64,000 nucleotides of DNA. It comes from Physella acuta. Lineage: Eukaryota > Mollusca > Gastropoda > Physidae. The stretch spans positions 67,501 through 131,500 of the forward strand of contig NW_026732584.1 of NCBI RefSeq assembly GCF_028476545.1. Reading direction: 5' to 3'. A program made the position numbers and the translations under genes. The notes below the pieces were generated by a model, which made no database searches, was not told the DNA's origin, and worked only from the letters and a program-made list of their open reading frames with translations. Positions 1 to 13,447 of the stretch are shown one piece after another (positions within the stretch are counted from its first letter, which is position 1; each line of letters starts with the position of its first letter).

Positions 1-604
1 TATATTTTCTTATATATTATTGTATTAAAAAATTGCAAATATTGAAAACTTACATTTTATTTTTAAATTTTCAGAATTACACTTACCTAAGTATTTAATA
101 CCATTGAATATAAACTAATTTAGTATTGCTTAAATTTACTAGCGCGTGATATTAAAATTATAAAAAACCAGAATAATAACAATGGCCACGATTTAGGTGA
201 AATGATTCAGTCATGGGGGTTGGTTAATAACAGATGGAAAGACTCTTCATATAAGAGAGCTTAAGCTACATATAGCAGAAATGTGAATTAGCTGTGTACT
301 GTTGTCATGCCCCAATAATATTCCCCTCCAAAGGTTCCCGATACCAGTTTTACTTTGTTAACTTTTTAAGGAGATTTCTGGTGTTATATTGGGAGCTGTT
401 CGAATAATGAGGTGCATACATGGATGAGAGCCATGAACACTCAATACAAGCCCCCAGAGACGGATCCGTGCCGTAGAAATAAGATGTCTGATGTCCTAAT
501 GTACACCTGTGAGGGGGGGGGGGAATAGCGAGGGTAACAAAAGAGAAGATGGCTGGATGACATCTGGGACTAGACCGGATCGTCTTTTGCAAATTTACTG
601 AGGT

Positions 605-765
605 CAGAGTTTCTTTCAGGCATCATTTCGGAGGAGGGGGGGGGAGTGGCTCTGCGCCCAGAACGAAATGGAATTTATATACAATACATACTTTTACAAA
701 TGTCCACCCTTCCCCTGAAATTTAAGTCCCCATCCCTGAAAATTTCAAGTACGCTCCCCAAAAAA
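605..765. mobile_element. Short hAT-like element family 1, decayed copy
   Basis: Begins with the family-1 terminus CAGAGTTTCTTTCAGGCATC and carries the shared interior (an ACGAAATGGAATTTATAT stretch, then G/C-rich tracts). The far terminus is no longer recognisable. Better copies lie at 5778-6009 and 8080-8282. Confidence 0.55.
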
Positions 766-769
766 TCAA

Positions 770-2016
770 TTATTTATATTTAATTATATTACAGTTTCGA
801 TGAATAATAACAATATTTGTGATCATGTGTGTATAATTAGATGTACTAGTCACAGCTTTACTTATTTCCAAGTGTTATTCACTTTGATGGATGCTAGATT
901 GAAAGAAAACTAGACTTTTGAACATAATTTCTGCATTTTAGACCATGGTATGGCTAATCCAATTGATCATTATCAGTATTTTTAGCTGTCCTAAACAATG
1001 TAATCATTGGTCTAACAATACAAAATCAGTATACAGCTTAATTTTCGCGTGATTAGCCATATTTCGTGATAAATGATTTTATTTTTCAATAAATGTACAT
1101 GGGGCCGTTCGTTACTAGCGTCCCATTTATGGGACGTTTTTAAAAAAATTCGATATTTAAAAAAGTATCGATTTAAAAAAAAATCTATAGTCATTCTTTC
1201 ATTCAGTGCCCAAAAGCTAAACCATATCAAAAAATTATAAAAATTTGAGACCTTGGGATAATATGGGTTAAATCAACTATAAATACACACAATATTAAAT
1301 GGAAAACATTACAGCGTTACGAAGGCTTACCTAAACTACTCGACTCGATTTACCTAACTCTAGTATGTAGGTTTGCCCGATAGTCCGCTTAACTCGAATG
1401 GATGCGTTACTGAAGTTTTTAAAGGCAATGGAAATTGATAAAAATTTAGATCACACGCTATTGATTTTGTATGTCGAGATAAAAAAGACAGGTTAGCTCT
1501 AATTCACCTGCCTAATTGACCGTCAGAAAATACTGCATTCTTTATTAGGTTAATTCAAGAAAGCACAAACGTTTTGATATTTTAATCTAACGCTGTGTGT
1601 ATTTTTTTCTTTTATCGCACCCTGGCAGAACTTGACATTGGTAATGTTATTCAGAACTTAAAGGTGAAATTTGATCACGTCACGACATATAATATACTAG
1701 ACTTACTGTATCTGGTGCATGACGATAAGAACACGGTTCCAGCACATGGGTTTTTTTTCTCTAGGTCACGGAATCATTCCCAAAACCGTAGGTCATTTTT
1801 TTTGCTTGGCAGGTTTTATAAAAATAAAGACTCAAGTTGTTTTTAAATTTTTAAATGAAACATCTCAGTTTTTAATATGTTTCGTTTTAAATGTCAGTAA
1901 TAGAAATAGCGTGTGATTAATAGTGTGATAATAAAAAGTGTGAATATAAGAATCACACTTTTAAAAATGTTCAAATTTTAATTGGTGCACTTGTTTATTT
2001 TCAAGACAATATATCA
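770..2016. other. AT-rich non-coding stretch
   Basis: No credible exon or element was recognised. Short open frames here lack splice context and codon structure. It may be intron or 3' flank of the minus-strand gene whose exons start at 2314. Confidence 0.4.
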
Positions 2017-2024
2017 GTCTAACT

Positions 2025-2241
2025 CATGGGTCTCCAAACTTTTCGGTCCGAGGGCCGCTTTAACTATCAAATTTCAGTTCGGGGGCCAGTTTCTTCCAGG
2101 TATGTCTTTGATTTTTCTAAGCAAAGCTCCTCAGCCATAACCAACAAACGATTTTTCCTTGGACAAAAAGATCTCCGCAGGCCGGATGATAGGACTTCGC
2201 GGGCCACATCCGGCCCGCGGGCCGTAGTTTGGAGACCCCTG
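2025..2241. mobile_element. Short hAT-like element family 2 (217 bp)
   Basis: Terminal inverted repeats CATGGGTCTCCAAACTTTTC and, at the other end, GTTTGGAGACCCCTG. It is flanked by a perfect 8-bp TSD, GTCTAACT, at 2017-2024 and 2242-2249. An 8-bp TSD and these ends are typical of non-autonomous hAT elements. An inverted copy of the same length lies at 9591-9807. It sits downstream of the last visible exon of the secreted acidic protein gene. Confidence 0.85.
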
Positions 2242-2313
2242 GTCTAACTGAACATAAATTAGATACCAAAGCTACAGTATACCCCATAGAAAGAACATTC
2301 CATCTGATCTTAC

Positions 2314-3585
2314 CTGTATTGTTTAAAGTGGTGTTCATCGTTTCTGTAAAATCCTCATGCAGTTGCTGGTTTCCAATACCTGTAATTTCTTTGCTCTTAC
2401 TTTCATTCGCGTTTATAACTACATAAGAAACAGTTATAACATAATTAATTTTGAATGAATAAAAAACTTAATAAATACAATCGTTAAAATATACATATAG
2501 AGGTTCCTACATTGTTACCCAGAGGCAGACAAATTGAGACACTTGATATTGTGCTATAAGCACACCGTTTATTTGAATTCTTGAGAAAAAAAAAACACCT
2601 TTTGAAAGGATACTGGCGGAGTTTCATTTTAATTCAAATAAAAAAGAACAACTTTTATCTGAACCTGATTTCTCTTCTATGGTGCTCGCTGCCTCTTCTA
2701 AAAGTACGGACAGGTTCCCATAGAGTAGGTGTTGGTTTCCCAGTTCTATGCTTGAATTGCTAATACTTTCATTCTGCATTAAAACTGAAAACAACGAATA
2801 TTAAGTCTACTTAGAAGTGCATGTACGCTTGCGTGAGAAATTGTGCACTGGGGTTTAGTGTGTGTGTGTGTGTCTGTGTGTCGGTGTGTGTGTCGGTGTG
2901 CCTGTTTGTCTGTGTGTCTGTGTGTGTATCTGTGTTTGTGTGTGTGTGTGTGTCCGTCCGTCCGTCCATCCGTCCGCCTGTCTGTCTGTCTGTGTCTGTT
3001 TGTCTGTCTGTTTATGTGTGAGTGTGTGAGTGTGTGTGTTCGCAGGTTACCAGATTCTATCCGGCACCAAAAAAAAAAAAAAATTATAAAGCTAAAGCAG
3101 CTTTTGAAAATCACCTGTAGCGTTTACAGTTGTTTCCCCTGTTTCCATATCCCAGTCATCTTCGTCAATCATGTCACTGATGTTTGTATTTGTTTGAATC
3201 AAGAAATCGTTTTTGAATTCTTCTTCTATATCTCTCATTAGAAGATCCTTTAGCGCCTCAATATTACTTGCTGAAATGTTCCTTTCGTCGAAATCATTAT
3301 TATATTCTAGAAAAAAAAAAGGCAAATAATGATCATCATTGTTGTTTAGGACAGTGTTGTATAATCTATATATTAACAGCACGTTTTTTATATACAAAAG
3401 TTATTTGAAAAGTAAGATGAGTAGGCTATACAACACATATATATACACACTATCTCTAACATAAATACGCACAAAAACAAACGTACACGTATACAATCCT
3501 TACCACTATTTGTTTTGTTTCTTTCCAAAGCACATATCACTCCAAATATACATATAGTAACACACAGAATGGCTGTAAACTTCAT
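2314..3585 (-). CDS. Secreted acidic modular protein, four exons (partial)
   Basis: A spliced minus-strand gene that I do not recognise. Exon 1 (3504-3585) starts MKFTAILCVTICIFGVICA, a clear signal peptide, followed by a short Asn/Lys stretch. Exon 2 (3115-3306) is acidic, rich in Asp, Glu and Asn, with several N-glycosylation-type NxS/T sites. Exon 3 (2665-2784) and exon 4 (2314-2418) each read N-E-S, then G-N-Q and Leu/Glu-rich sequence, so they look like related modules. Acceptors end in CAG or TAG after pyrimidine tracts; donors are GTAAGG, GTGATT, GTTCAG (weak) and GTAAGA. Exon lengths of 192, 120 and 105 nt all give phase-1 to phase-1 joints, so any internal exon could be skipped or duplicated without a frame change. 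Introns are 197, 330 and 246 bp; the 330-bp one holds a (TG)n tract. No stop is reached, so the 3' end is further left or off the window. A secreted or extracellular role is inferred from the leader only. Confidence 0.7.
2858..3041. repeat. (TG)n/(TGTC)n microsatellite
   Basis: Imperfect TG, TGTC and GTCC repeats inside the second intron of the secreted acidic protein gene. Open frames over it (His/Thr or Cys/Val repeats) are artefacts. Confidence 0.9.
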
Positions 3586-4184
3586 TTTTTTACATCCAGG
3601 AGAACTATCTATGTCACCAGCATCTAATGTCGAAGAAAATTAAGTTTTGTAAACAGTATCTCAGAAAGACATATTTAAATATAAACTCCTCGGCGATAAT
3701 TTAATATAACATACAATAGCCAAAATACGTATTGTCTATAATTAATTTAATGCTTTTAATTTACCTGTAAATCAATCAAAATGAATACACTGTAATTTAT
3801 TTTAATGAGAGACTTTTCTAAACTTCTGCCACAAACACAAAACAGAATAATATTTCCCACGAGCCGTGCACAAATCTTGTTCAAGCGTCAACGGTAATCA
3901 TATAACAAACACACTATTTAAAAACATTGGGTTGCCCACGGGATAACTGAAGCCTAGCCAGTTGAAACCAGCGTATTTACCAGTTTGTAAGGGGAAGCAA
4001 CAGGGAAGTAGAACAAGTTTTGACATAAAGGAATCTTATGTCATTGCTGTGATGTTTTTACTTGTAATAGCATTTAAATATCATAAGTGATATGAACCAC
4101 GTGACATAAGAAGTAGAGGCGTAGCTTGTGTTGTGTAGGGCGAGAAAGTCGGTTAAAAAAAGCTCATTCTGAGATGCATAACGT
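3586..4184. other. 5' flank of the secreted protein gene
   Basis: AT-rich, with no further ATG-linked exon seen. It should hold the 5' UTR and promoter of the minus-strand gene starting at 3585, but no TATA box or initiator could be placed with confidence. Confidence 0.35.
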
Positions 4185-4720
4185 AATTTTACACAGTATT
4201 GAGACGGAAGAGCAAAAAAAAAATGTACAACATTTCCAAATTTTTAAAGAGCCACTATCATTTTTATGCACTTCAAGCATGGAGCCATTGCCACGGCGTT
4301 GGCCACAGCACAGTAGTGGGGCTGGGCCCACTACCCAGAGCCTCTTCCATGCATGTTATGAGGGGCGGGGTGAAAGGGGTCTCCCTCCCCCCGATCGAAA
4401 TAGAATTCATATTGAAAATATATGCCTTTAACGATGGCCGCCCCATCCCCCTTCCTGGAAATTTTAGTACAACCCCCCTGGAAATAAAAGTCTCAAAGAA
4501 ACGAAAAGTGCTAATGCCCAGCGACTGTCAGCTGACCATATACGTTTTACTCCACCTATTTTCTTTGTTTTTCATTTTGTTAAAAGTTATCTTTGTTTTT
4601 ACAGTATAAAACTTATTGTGTATTGAAAAAGATAATATAATTATTATGGAACTGGAGAGCTGCATATTTACACAAAAAAGAGCCGCATGCGGCTCGCGGG
4701 CTGCAGGTTGCCGACCTCTG
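4185..4720. mobile_element. hAT element of the GTCGGCAACC family, with an insertion
   Basis: The right end, GAGCCGCATGCGGCTC followed by GGTTGCCGACCTCTG, is the terminus of a widespread hAT family. The left end is decayed but aligns with the copy starting at 60421 through the shared TTTTTAAAGAGCCA. The middle matches 63480-63760 except for an extra segment (about 4343-4510) that resembles family 1 (CTTCC...CATG and GGAAATTTTAGTAC-type interior). So a family-1 element probably inserted into this one. Confidence 0.6.
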
Positions 4721-5770
4721 GTATAAGTCAATGGTTTGTTACATGGGATCTATATCAATCGAACCCCATCGGTTCGGCGGAAGTCAAAACCCACACCCGA
4801 CACACATGATTTATGATTGGATTCTGTCAGTGCGGATGATAAAAGTATTACGAAGGGTTCGGCGAATATGCATATAAATCTCGTGGGGTTCGGTAACACC
4901 AAAATACTGGTCTAAGTTGAAACAATGGACTACCACGTGACTTTGCTGATTGATTTCAATGTTGTCTACAGCAATTTGTGTGACACCTAATTAAATGTGA
5001 TTGGTAAAAAGCTCACACCTCTTCAAATTAATGGAGGGTTGGGGGTGGGGGACGGCTTTTTCGCTAACGTCAATATCTATATATAAATGGGTGGGGGCGC
5101 AAAATCGATAGTTCGCCCCCCCCCCGCCCCGGGCGCCAAAATGGGTCGCTACACCTCTGATTAGAAAAAATCATATACAATTAGAAATATAAGGCACGAG
5201 AATGAGAAATAATCAAATGCAATAATACATATTTCAAACATGACGTACGAATGATTATATGCAAGACGTAATGGAAAGCCGTTATACCCGAAGCTAAGGA
5301 TATGAGAAAAAGTGAAAAAAATGACTGTAATATTGTTCACAAAAATAAATTTGGGCTTCTTTAGTTCTAGCTTTGACGTCCACACATATACAATCTAACA
5401 ACATACTTACTGTGAAATGCATCGCTTCTTTTAAAATCATTTTATGTAGATTAAGGTAAAGATATTACAGTTGCTTCCTTTTATCATACCAGCAAGATTA
5501 AAACGTATATGAAACTGATCTTTTTGTGTCAAGAAAAATAGCCTAATCGTAAAATCATTAAAACAGTTATATAAGGATCGGCTAAATAACAAATACGTAC
5601 GTTAAGCTTGATGATTATCCTAATTATAGAAACATAACTATTGAGCTGACACACCTAGAGCATTAAAATACATTCGATACGGATAGTTAACCAAGCGTGC
5701 CCCCTTGTGACTTGATCATGTGCCAGACACCAGGAAGTTTTCGATTCCAGACATGACATTCATTCGTTGG
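4721..5770. other. Non-coding, with decayed repeat ends
   Basis: Contains a G-rich patch and a hAT-like terminus (GGGTCGCTACACCTCTG near 5140-5157) whose partner may be the AGAGGCGTAGC at about 4116. No matching TSD was found. The rest is AT-rich with no gene seen. Confidence 0.3.
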
Positions 5771-5777
5771 GTATAAC

Positions 5778-6009
5778 CAGTGTTTCTTCCAGACTTTTTT
5801 CTCCGGGGGGGGGGGCACTAGAAATTTTCTGGGGGGGGGGGTTGACTTTCTTTGGAGGGGGGGGGGCGGACACTATTAAAAGTATATATTTTCTATATAA
5901 ATTATATACATTTCGTTTCGTTCGGGGGGGGGGGGGGCGGTAGAATTTTTTCGAGGGGGGGGGGTGCAAAGCCCCCCCCCCCCCGAAGAGGTGCCTGGAA
6001 GAAACTCTG
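5778..6009. mobile_element. Short hAT-like element family 1 (232 bp)
   Basis: Ends CAGTGTTTCTTCCAGAC and GCCTGGAAGAAACTCTG are inverted relative to each other. The flanks GGTATAAC (5770-5777) and TGTATAAC (6010-6017) match at seven of eight positions, an hAT-sized duplication. The interior has several long G or C runs. Confidence 0.8.
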
Positions 6010-6144
6010 TGTATAACACAAAAACGTTTATATGCAAATAAGCTAGTTTTTTTTTTAATTTAGCATTGGTTTACCAGATTAATGTTAATAAATATTAATA
6101 ATCAATACAAATAATAGTAAGTAAAAGTTATATTTCGTACCTTG

Positions 6145-6240
6145 CTGTCAATCGGGCAGGTGAAGTAGAGTTAACCTGTTAAAATGATTTCGGCATATCG
6201 AGGGATAGTGTGGTCTGCACTATGACCAACCGCCTTTAAA
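6145..6240 (-). mobile_element. SINE-B fragment
   Basis: Matches the tail half of the SINE at 39124-39373 (GGCAGGTGAAGTAGAGTTAA and CTCGGCATAT-like blocks). The tRNA-like head is absent. Confidence 0.6.
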
Positions 6241-6289
6241 GCATATTACGAGCTGGTATTTTCCCGTTTAATCTGATTAGCGGTTTTGG

Positions 6290-6500
6290 TATTGGAAGGG
6301 ATCCCCATTGTTACAATGACTTTGATTTTCAGCCAGCTTTTCTTTTTGGATTTGCTTCCATAGTCTATGTCCAACCAAGAACATACTACAATGCAGCAGT
6401 TGTTTAATTTTAGAGCCTCATCTGCTCGAGGGTTCGTACACGAGATTTTTCAGTTTAGCAACCATGAGCTTTACCGACTCGACCACGCCGACCCCTTACA
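6290..6500 (-). mobile_element. tRNA-derived SINE-A copy
   Basis: On the minus strand it reads GGTCGGCGTGGTCGAGTCGG, an A-box-like tRNA head, then a decayed B box (GTGTACGAACC), then the body ending AAGAAAAGCTGGCTGAAAAT. The same order is seen at 17152. Confidence 0.75.
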
Positions 6501-7204
6501 TACCCGTTTAATTTACACGATTAAAACGACGACAACCTAACATGCCTAATTGAATATTAGAAAATACCAGAAATAAGCATGTCGTTTATTTTAATTTATT
6601 TTGTTGTAGCTATGTACTGTGTAAAAACCTGTTTAAATCAGAACATTAACAAAAACATCTAATTGTTACGTCCCTTACATGTCCCCGGCTTGTGTGTGTG
6701 TGTGTTGTGTGTGCTGGAACGACAGGTACCCTCCCTTTTGTGTATCGTTGAAGCCCTTGTTTGAGTCAAAAAATAAGTACTGTATTCCTATAACTTTTCA
6801 TTTTAATTTTTATATTATTTTATATTATTTCAATGACTTAGCTAAATTTATCGTGTTTTCTGTAAACTAAAATAAAATCTCATTGTACCGACATAAGTGT
6901 AATTACAGCCAAGCTGCAGGAAGTGAATTGACGAGGGCACAACCCTGTAATATTCCACGTCCGTCTTTCCCACACTTTTCCTTATGATATTTTATGTTCA
7001 ACCCGCAGCCCCACATTTGAATGACTGGGGGTGTTAAGTCATGCGTCGATGCCCAGGGAAACTTATCTCAGTCACCAAGTGTAAATTTAGAAGACTTAAA
7101 GTCGACGTATAGCTAGGAAATTTTTAAATTTATTTTTAATGGGTTTTTTTAAAAGCATTGATGGAAAACGTAACTATTTTATCTTACAATCAGAAATGTT
7201 TGTT
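6501..7204. other. No gene seen
   Basis: AT-rich sequence with a short TG run near 6690. The open frame over it has no splice or coding support. Confidence 0.35.
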
Positions 7205-7550
7205 ATTGGGGAGTGGGGGTGGATAATGGAGGTCCGTAATGACGGTGTGTGATACGGAGGGGGGGGGGGGGGTCAGATTGTGTGAAGTCTCACTTTTGCA
7301 TTATAAGAAAGTTATGTTAGAAAACTAATTTTAACAATTAAAAAATCTATGTGGATCGAGATCAATCAGAATTTTTAGAAACAACAATAAATTTTTACAC
7401 TACAATTTTGAGGGGAGTTGTTGGCTGAAGTATGACGTCATTTTTGTTTGAAGGGGGGGAGGTCTGGCTTTTTGTGACAATTTGTCACGGAGGGGAGGAT
7501 GGACGTAAAAATACGTAAATAGGCGTGACGTCATATATAGATGATCAAAA
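7205..7550. mobile_element. Inverted-repeat DNA element, divergent copy
   Basis: Shares with the 10290-12541 element the blocks GGTCCGTAAT, GGGGTCAG, TTTGCATTATAA, TTTTGAGGGG and TGGCTTTTTGTGAC, and a closing GTGACGTCAT...GATGA. The outer ends are eroded. Confidence 0.65.
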
Positions 7551-8079
7551 TTATAAAACTTCTTTAATGCTGTGTGCGCTAATGTTGTACTGTAGCCCAG
7601 TAGCGTTGGCAGGTAAAGCTCCAGCAAAGTTTAAGCAGGGTCTACGTCTTTTCTACAGATCAGCGCCGGTAGTTTTCGTCTCTTTCATATTTCTCACCTT
7701 AGGGAATCTTTTACTACGACGTTTTATTCAGTTTTTCTTTTCTTTTAAATATCTCTCAAGTGAAACATTGACGCCCACCCCCTCACAAGCATGTCCACCG
7801 TCTCACGAAAAAACAAAAGAAAACATATAATTCAACCAGAAATTTCTAGTACTCCCCTTCCCCTTGACAAAATATCTAAAAGAAACCCAGGCTTTATTTA
7901 ACTCGGTAATATTAATGTAATATACCGTAACGAAATCTTGCTCTAGAATTCTACAGTTTGTGAATTTATTAGTCACATCTAGGTCTAGAATAACCCGATT
8001 TAACTCTTACCCTACTTTCATCCTATTCTAACAGAAACCTGATTTAAACATGCTAATAAAAATGGGGGGGGGGGGGGAT

Positions 8080-8282
8080 CAGAGTTTCTTCCAGGCATCT
8101 CTTCGGGGGGGCAAAGCCCCCCCGAAAAATTTTTACCGCCCCCCCGAACGAAATGAAATTTATATAATTTATATAGAAAATATATACTTTTAACAGTGTC
8201 CGCCCCCCCCCGAAGAAAGTTTACCGCCCCCCCCGAAGATTTCAAGTGCCCCCCCGGAGAAAAAAGTCTGGAAGAAACACTG
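8080..8282. mobile_element. Short hAT-like element family 1 (203 bp)
   Basis: Ends CAGAGTTTCTTCCAGGCATC and AAGTCTGGAAGAAACACTG. A perfect 8-bp TSD, GGGGGGAT, lies at 8072-8079 and 8283-8290. It runs in the opposite direction to the 5778 copy. The interior has alternating C and G runs of seven or more. Confidence 0.85.
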
Positions 8283-8404
8283 GGGGGGATTCGAATTTAT
8301 TTTCTATAAGCTAATAATATTCCTTAAGGTACATTTCCCTAGAAGCAACATCATATAACAAAGTCGGTTTGCTGTAGTTAAATATGTTCTTTTTTCCTTC
8401 ACAG

Positions 8405-8545
8405 GAAGAAATAAAATATTTATATATATTCTTTGCACCAACCAGTCCGTCATATTTAAACTATTTTACGGATGTGCTTGAACTTTGGGCTGCTTTTTTT
8501 CCATATCTGCGTGTTAAAGTACAACGATTTCCCTTCCTCTCAAAG
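8405..8545 (+). CDS. Orphan internal exon of an unrecognised gene
   Basis: A 141-nt open exon (47 codons) framed by a strong pyrimidine-rich acceptor (TTCTTTTTTCCTTCACAG) and a donor AAG|GTAATT. It encodes an aromatic-rich peptide beginning EEIKYLYIFFAPTSP and ending RVKVQRFPFLSK, with no repeats and good coding character. I do not recognise the family. The other exons were not found: short DNA elements crowd both sides, so introns may be long. A chance open frame is possible, but both splice sites and the absence of stops argue for a real exon. Confidence 0.45.
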
Positions 8546-8690
8546 GTAATTAAAAACACCTTTATGATAACAATCTTTAAAAGCACTCAAAATAAAATAA
8601 AACACAGTTTCTGCTTAAGATATAAACTAGACCCAGTTTCCAGCTCGCAAATGGTCTATCTGCTGCAAAGGGACAACAATCCAATATCCC

Positions 8691-9493
8691 AGGTGTCCGT
8701 TCAAAAACCCGCTGGACAATAAACCCCTGGACCTAAACCATCGATTTAAACCCCTTCGACTTAAACCCCCGGCGATATAAATTCCCTGGACACAAAAAAA
8801 ACAATCGAGGTTTATATAAAGAAAAAACAAAAATATGACGAGAAACAAAATTAATAATTAAAAACAAAACAAACTTTAGAAAAAACAGTATTTTATTAAA
8901 CATAAAAAAGAGATATTGTACGCGATGCCTCTCAAATACTCAATAATAATGGGCTTATTAAAATTTTTAACAGCTGTTTAAATTCGAGCGCTGCTTTCAA
9001 AATTTTTTTTTCTGTTTTCGTAACCAGTGACCTGAATTCATCTGTGTATAATAAACCTCTTGGAGCGATTTTGCCTGTTTGATAAGGTCAATCATAATAG
9101 AAGTTATACGATTTGTGGAGAAATACATTTGATGTTATATTTATACCATGCTTCTGTGTGCCAAGGTGGATATGAATCAAGCATCCGTCGGTGAATCTCT
9201 CACATCTTTTGTATTGTTAAAAATGTGTTGCTTTGATCCGCACGGCTCCAAAAGATGGATGACCTATTTCTAAGGTGTTGTCGATGCGCGATTTTTTTTA
9301 TTTAATACGACTAAGGCCACACCTTGACTTTCTAATAGTATACTTTTATGTAGAAACTTTTTTTAGTCGTTAAAAATTACATTACTATAATTAATTTTTT
9401 TTGGTTCTCATCATCGTTATTATTTCCTTATATAAACCTCAGTCGGGGGTTTATATCCAGGGGGTTTATATCCAGGTTTTTTTTTACCGGCAG
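8691..9493. mobile_element. MULE-like DNA element (803 bp)
   Basis: Bounded by imperfect long inverted repeats built from CTGGAC-TAAACCCC motifs: left AATAAACCCCTGGACCTAAA, right inverted CTGGATATAAACCCCC. The 10-bp flanks CCAATATCCC at 8681-8690 and 9494-9503 are identical. A TSD of 9-11 bp suggests a Mutator-like element. The minus strand at about 9050-9290 retains coding-like text (IDNTLEIGHPSFGAV, then a Cys/His stretch) with stops. No transposase motif is clear. Confidence 0.55.
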
Positions 9494-9590
9494 CCAATAT
9501 CCCATTACAACCACCCATTATTGTCTTTTAACCCTAAATAAATCCCTGTTCTTTGTCCTTGTCCCTAACTTCCACCCAATCTCTTTAGGA

Positions 9591-9807
9591 CAGGGGTCTC
9601 CAAACTACGGCCCGCGGGCCGTATGCAGCCCGCGAGGTCCTCTTATCCGGCCCGCGGAGATATTTTGTCCACGGAAAAAAACGTTTGTTGGTGATGGCTG
9701 AGGAACTTTGACCAGAAAAATAAAAGACATGCCAGGAAGAAACTGGCCCCTGAACTAAAATTTGATAGTTAATGCGGCTCTCGGACTGAAAAGTTTGGAG
9801 ACCCCTG
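9591..9807. mobile_element. Short hAT-like element family 2 (217 bp), inverted copy
   Basis: Ends CAGGGGTCTCCAAACTACGG and AAAGTTTGGAGACCCCTG with a perfect TSD, CTTTAGGA, at 9583-9590 and 9808-9815. Same length as the 2025-2241 copy, in opposite orientation. Confidence 0.87.
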
Positions 9808-9815
9808 CTTTAGGA

Positions 9816-10289
9816 CATTAATTTATGACGTCCATGCGGGATAAGGGGTTTTACTTAAAGTGAGAGTACCAATAAAAACCTTACATTACAGTAAATAATA
9901 CAATGGCAAATGGAAACCTTCAACACAACAAATAAAGAAAAAAAAAGGTTTTAGTTGGAATAATATTTGCGTGTGCTTTAATTTAAAATAGCAGCGTACG
10001 TGATGATGAATGACACATACAAAGGTGAATGATATTTTAACTAGATAATTGCCTAGCAGTAAATAAAGTAATGTCTTTGTTGATCTACAGAAGTGGAAGA
10101 TAAAGTATAATTAATTTAATACGATAGGCATTAAATTTAAATTATAATATATTAAAATAAACAAAGCGATGTTTTAGAAATTTCATTATAGTCCAATAAT
10201 TACTATTTTAAAACACGATGTAATTCATTATACGATGTATGGCTTCATATGTAATAATAAATGAATACACATAAACTGCAAAACACTAT
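9816..10289. other. AT-rich non-coding spacer
   Basis: No exon, element end or repeat was recognised. Confidence 0.35.
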
Positions 10290-12541
<2,252 letters not shown>

Positions 12542-12993
12542 TGTAGAGAAAAACAAAACACAAATCTCATACACCAATTACCAATTTAGCTAGCATTCAA
12601 CTATTCTGCTGAAATTAATAATAATATTAAAAAACAATTTAAGCTAAAATATACATCAAAATGGAACTTATTCTAGAGCAACAGTAGCATTTAAATTTAA
12701 ACAAGTCCACAGTTTATTTTCTTTCATAATCATTTTCCTTAAACATTTTTAAATGGCATTTACTATTCCATCCTTTACAAATGTAGTTTCGTAAATGATT
12801 AAACAGTGAAAATAAATCATTTATAATATTTCATTAACAACTGAAAGACATTACCTCAGGTAATAAATAATGCAAATTTTAAGAAAATATTTTTTTTTTA
12901 AATCTGCATTTAAGAAAATCATAAATTCAGATAGGATATAAAAAACTATGTAATGTGACACATTTCTTTATTGCATGTAAAAAATGTTGAAAG

Positions 12994-13041
<48 letters not shown>

Positions 13042-13447
13042 ATATTAATTTTAACTATTTGTTATAAATGATAGCATAATGTTTTTAAATAAGATTTCAT
13101 AATGCGAACCATGAAAGTTTTATGTATTACTGATAGTAAATGGTAGAAGTAATGTTAAAAATTATTCAATTAGATTATTAGAAGATATTACTAGCTAAGT
13201 CATAATTACAGTGACAGTTTTTGACAACTTTTAAAGCAAAATTTGATGCAGCATATTTTTTTGAGATAAAAGCCATTGTTAGTTCATTTAGAACTGTAAG
13301 GAGATTTGTTTTTGGTTACATTTTTATTATATATTTTAAATGATGTTTATTAATTTGACACTGGTTAACAATTTTAAAAATTAGCATTTAAACACACACC
13401 TGAAACTAAATAATAGTGCTTAAAATATACCAGCCTTTTCGATTTAC
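12542..13447. other. AT-rich stretch with a (TA)n tract
   Basis: A (TA)n microsatellite at about 12999-13040. Otherwise no gene was seen. It lies in the downstream intron or 3' flank of the mucin-like gene, since a donor-like CCAAG|GTAAAT closes the Thr-rich tract at 13448. Confidence 0.4.

Noticed and set aside
2779-3241. His/Thr and Cys/Val repeat frames over the TG tract
   Set aside because: Microsatellite in an intron of the secreted protein gene.
4112-5157. One larger hAT element from AGAGGCGTAGC to GCTACACCTCTG
   Set aside because: The ends are loosely inverted but no matching 8-bp flanks exist, and other elements lie inside, so the boundaries cannot be supported.
7525-7830. Secreted peptide starting MLCALMLYCSPVALAG with a donor-like GGCAG|GTAAAG
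   Set aside because: The hydrophobic stretch is short, there is no second exon, and it overlaps the edge of a repeat copy.
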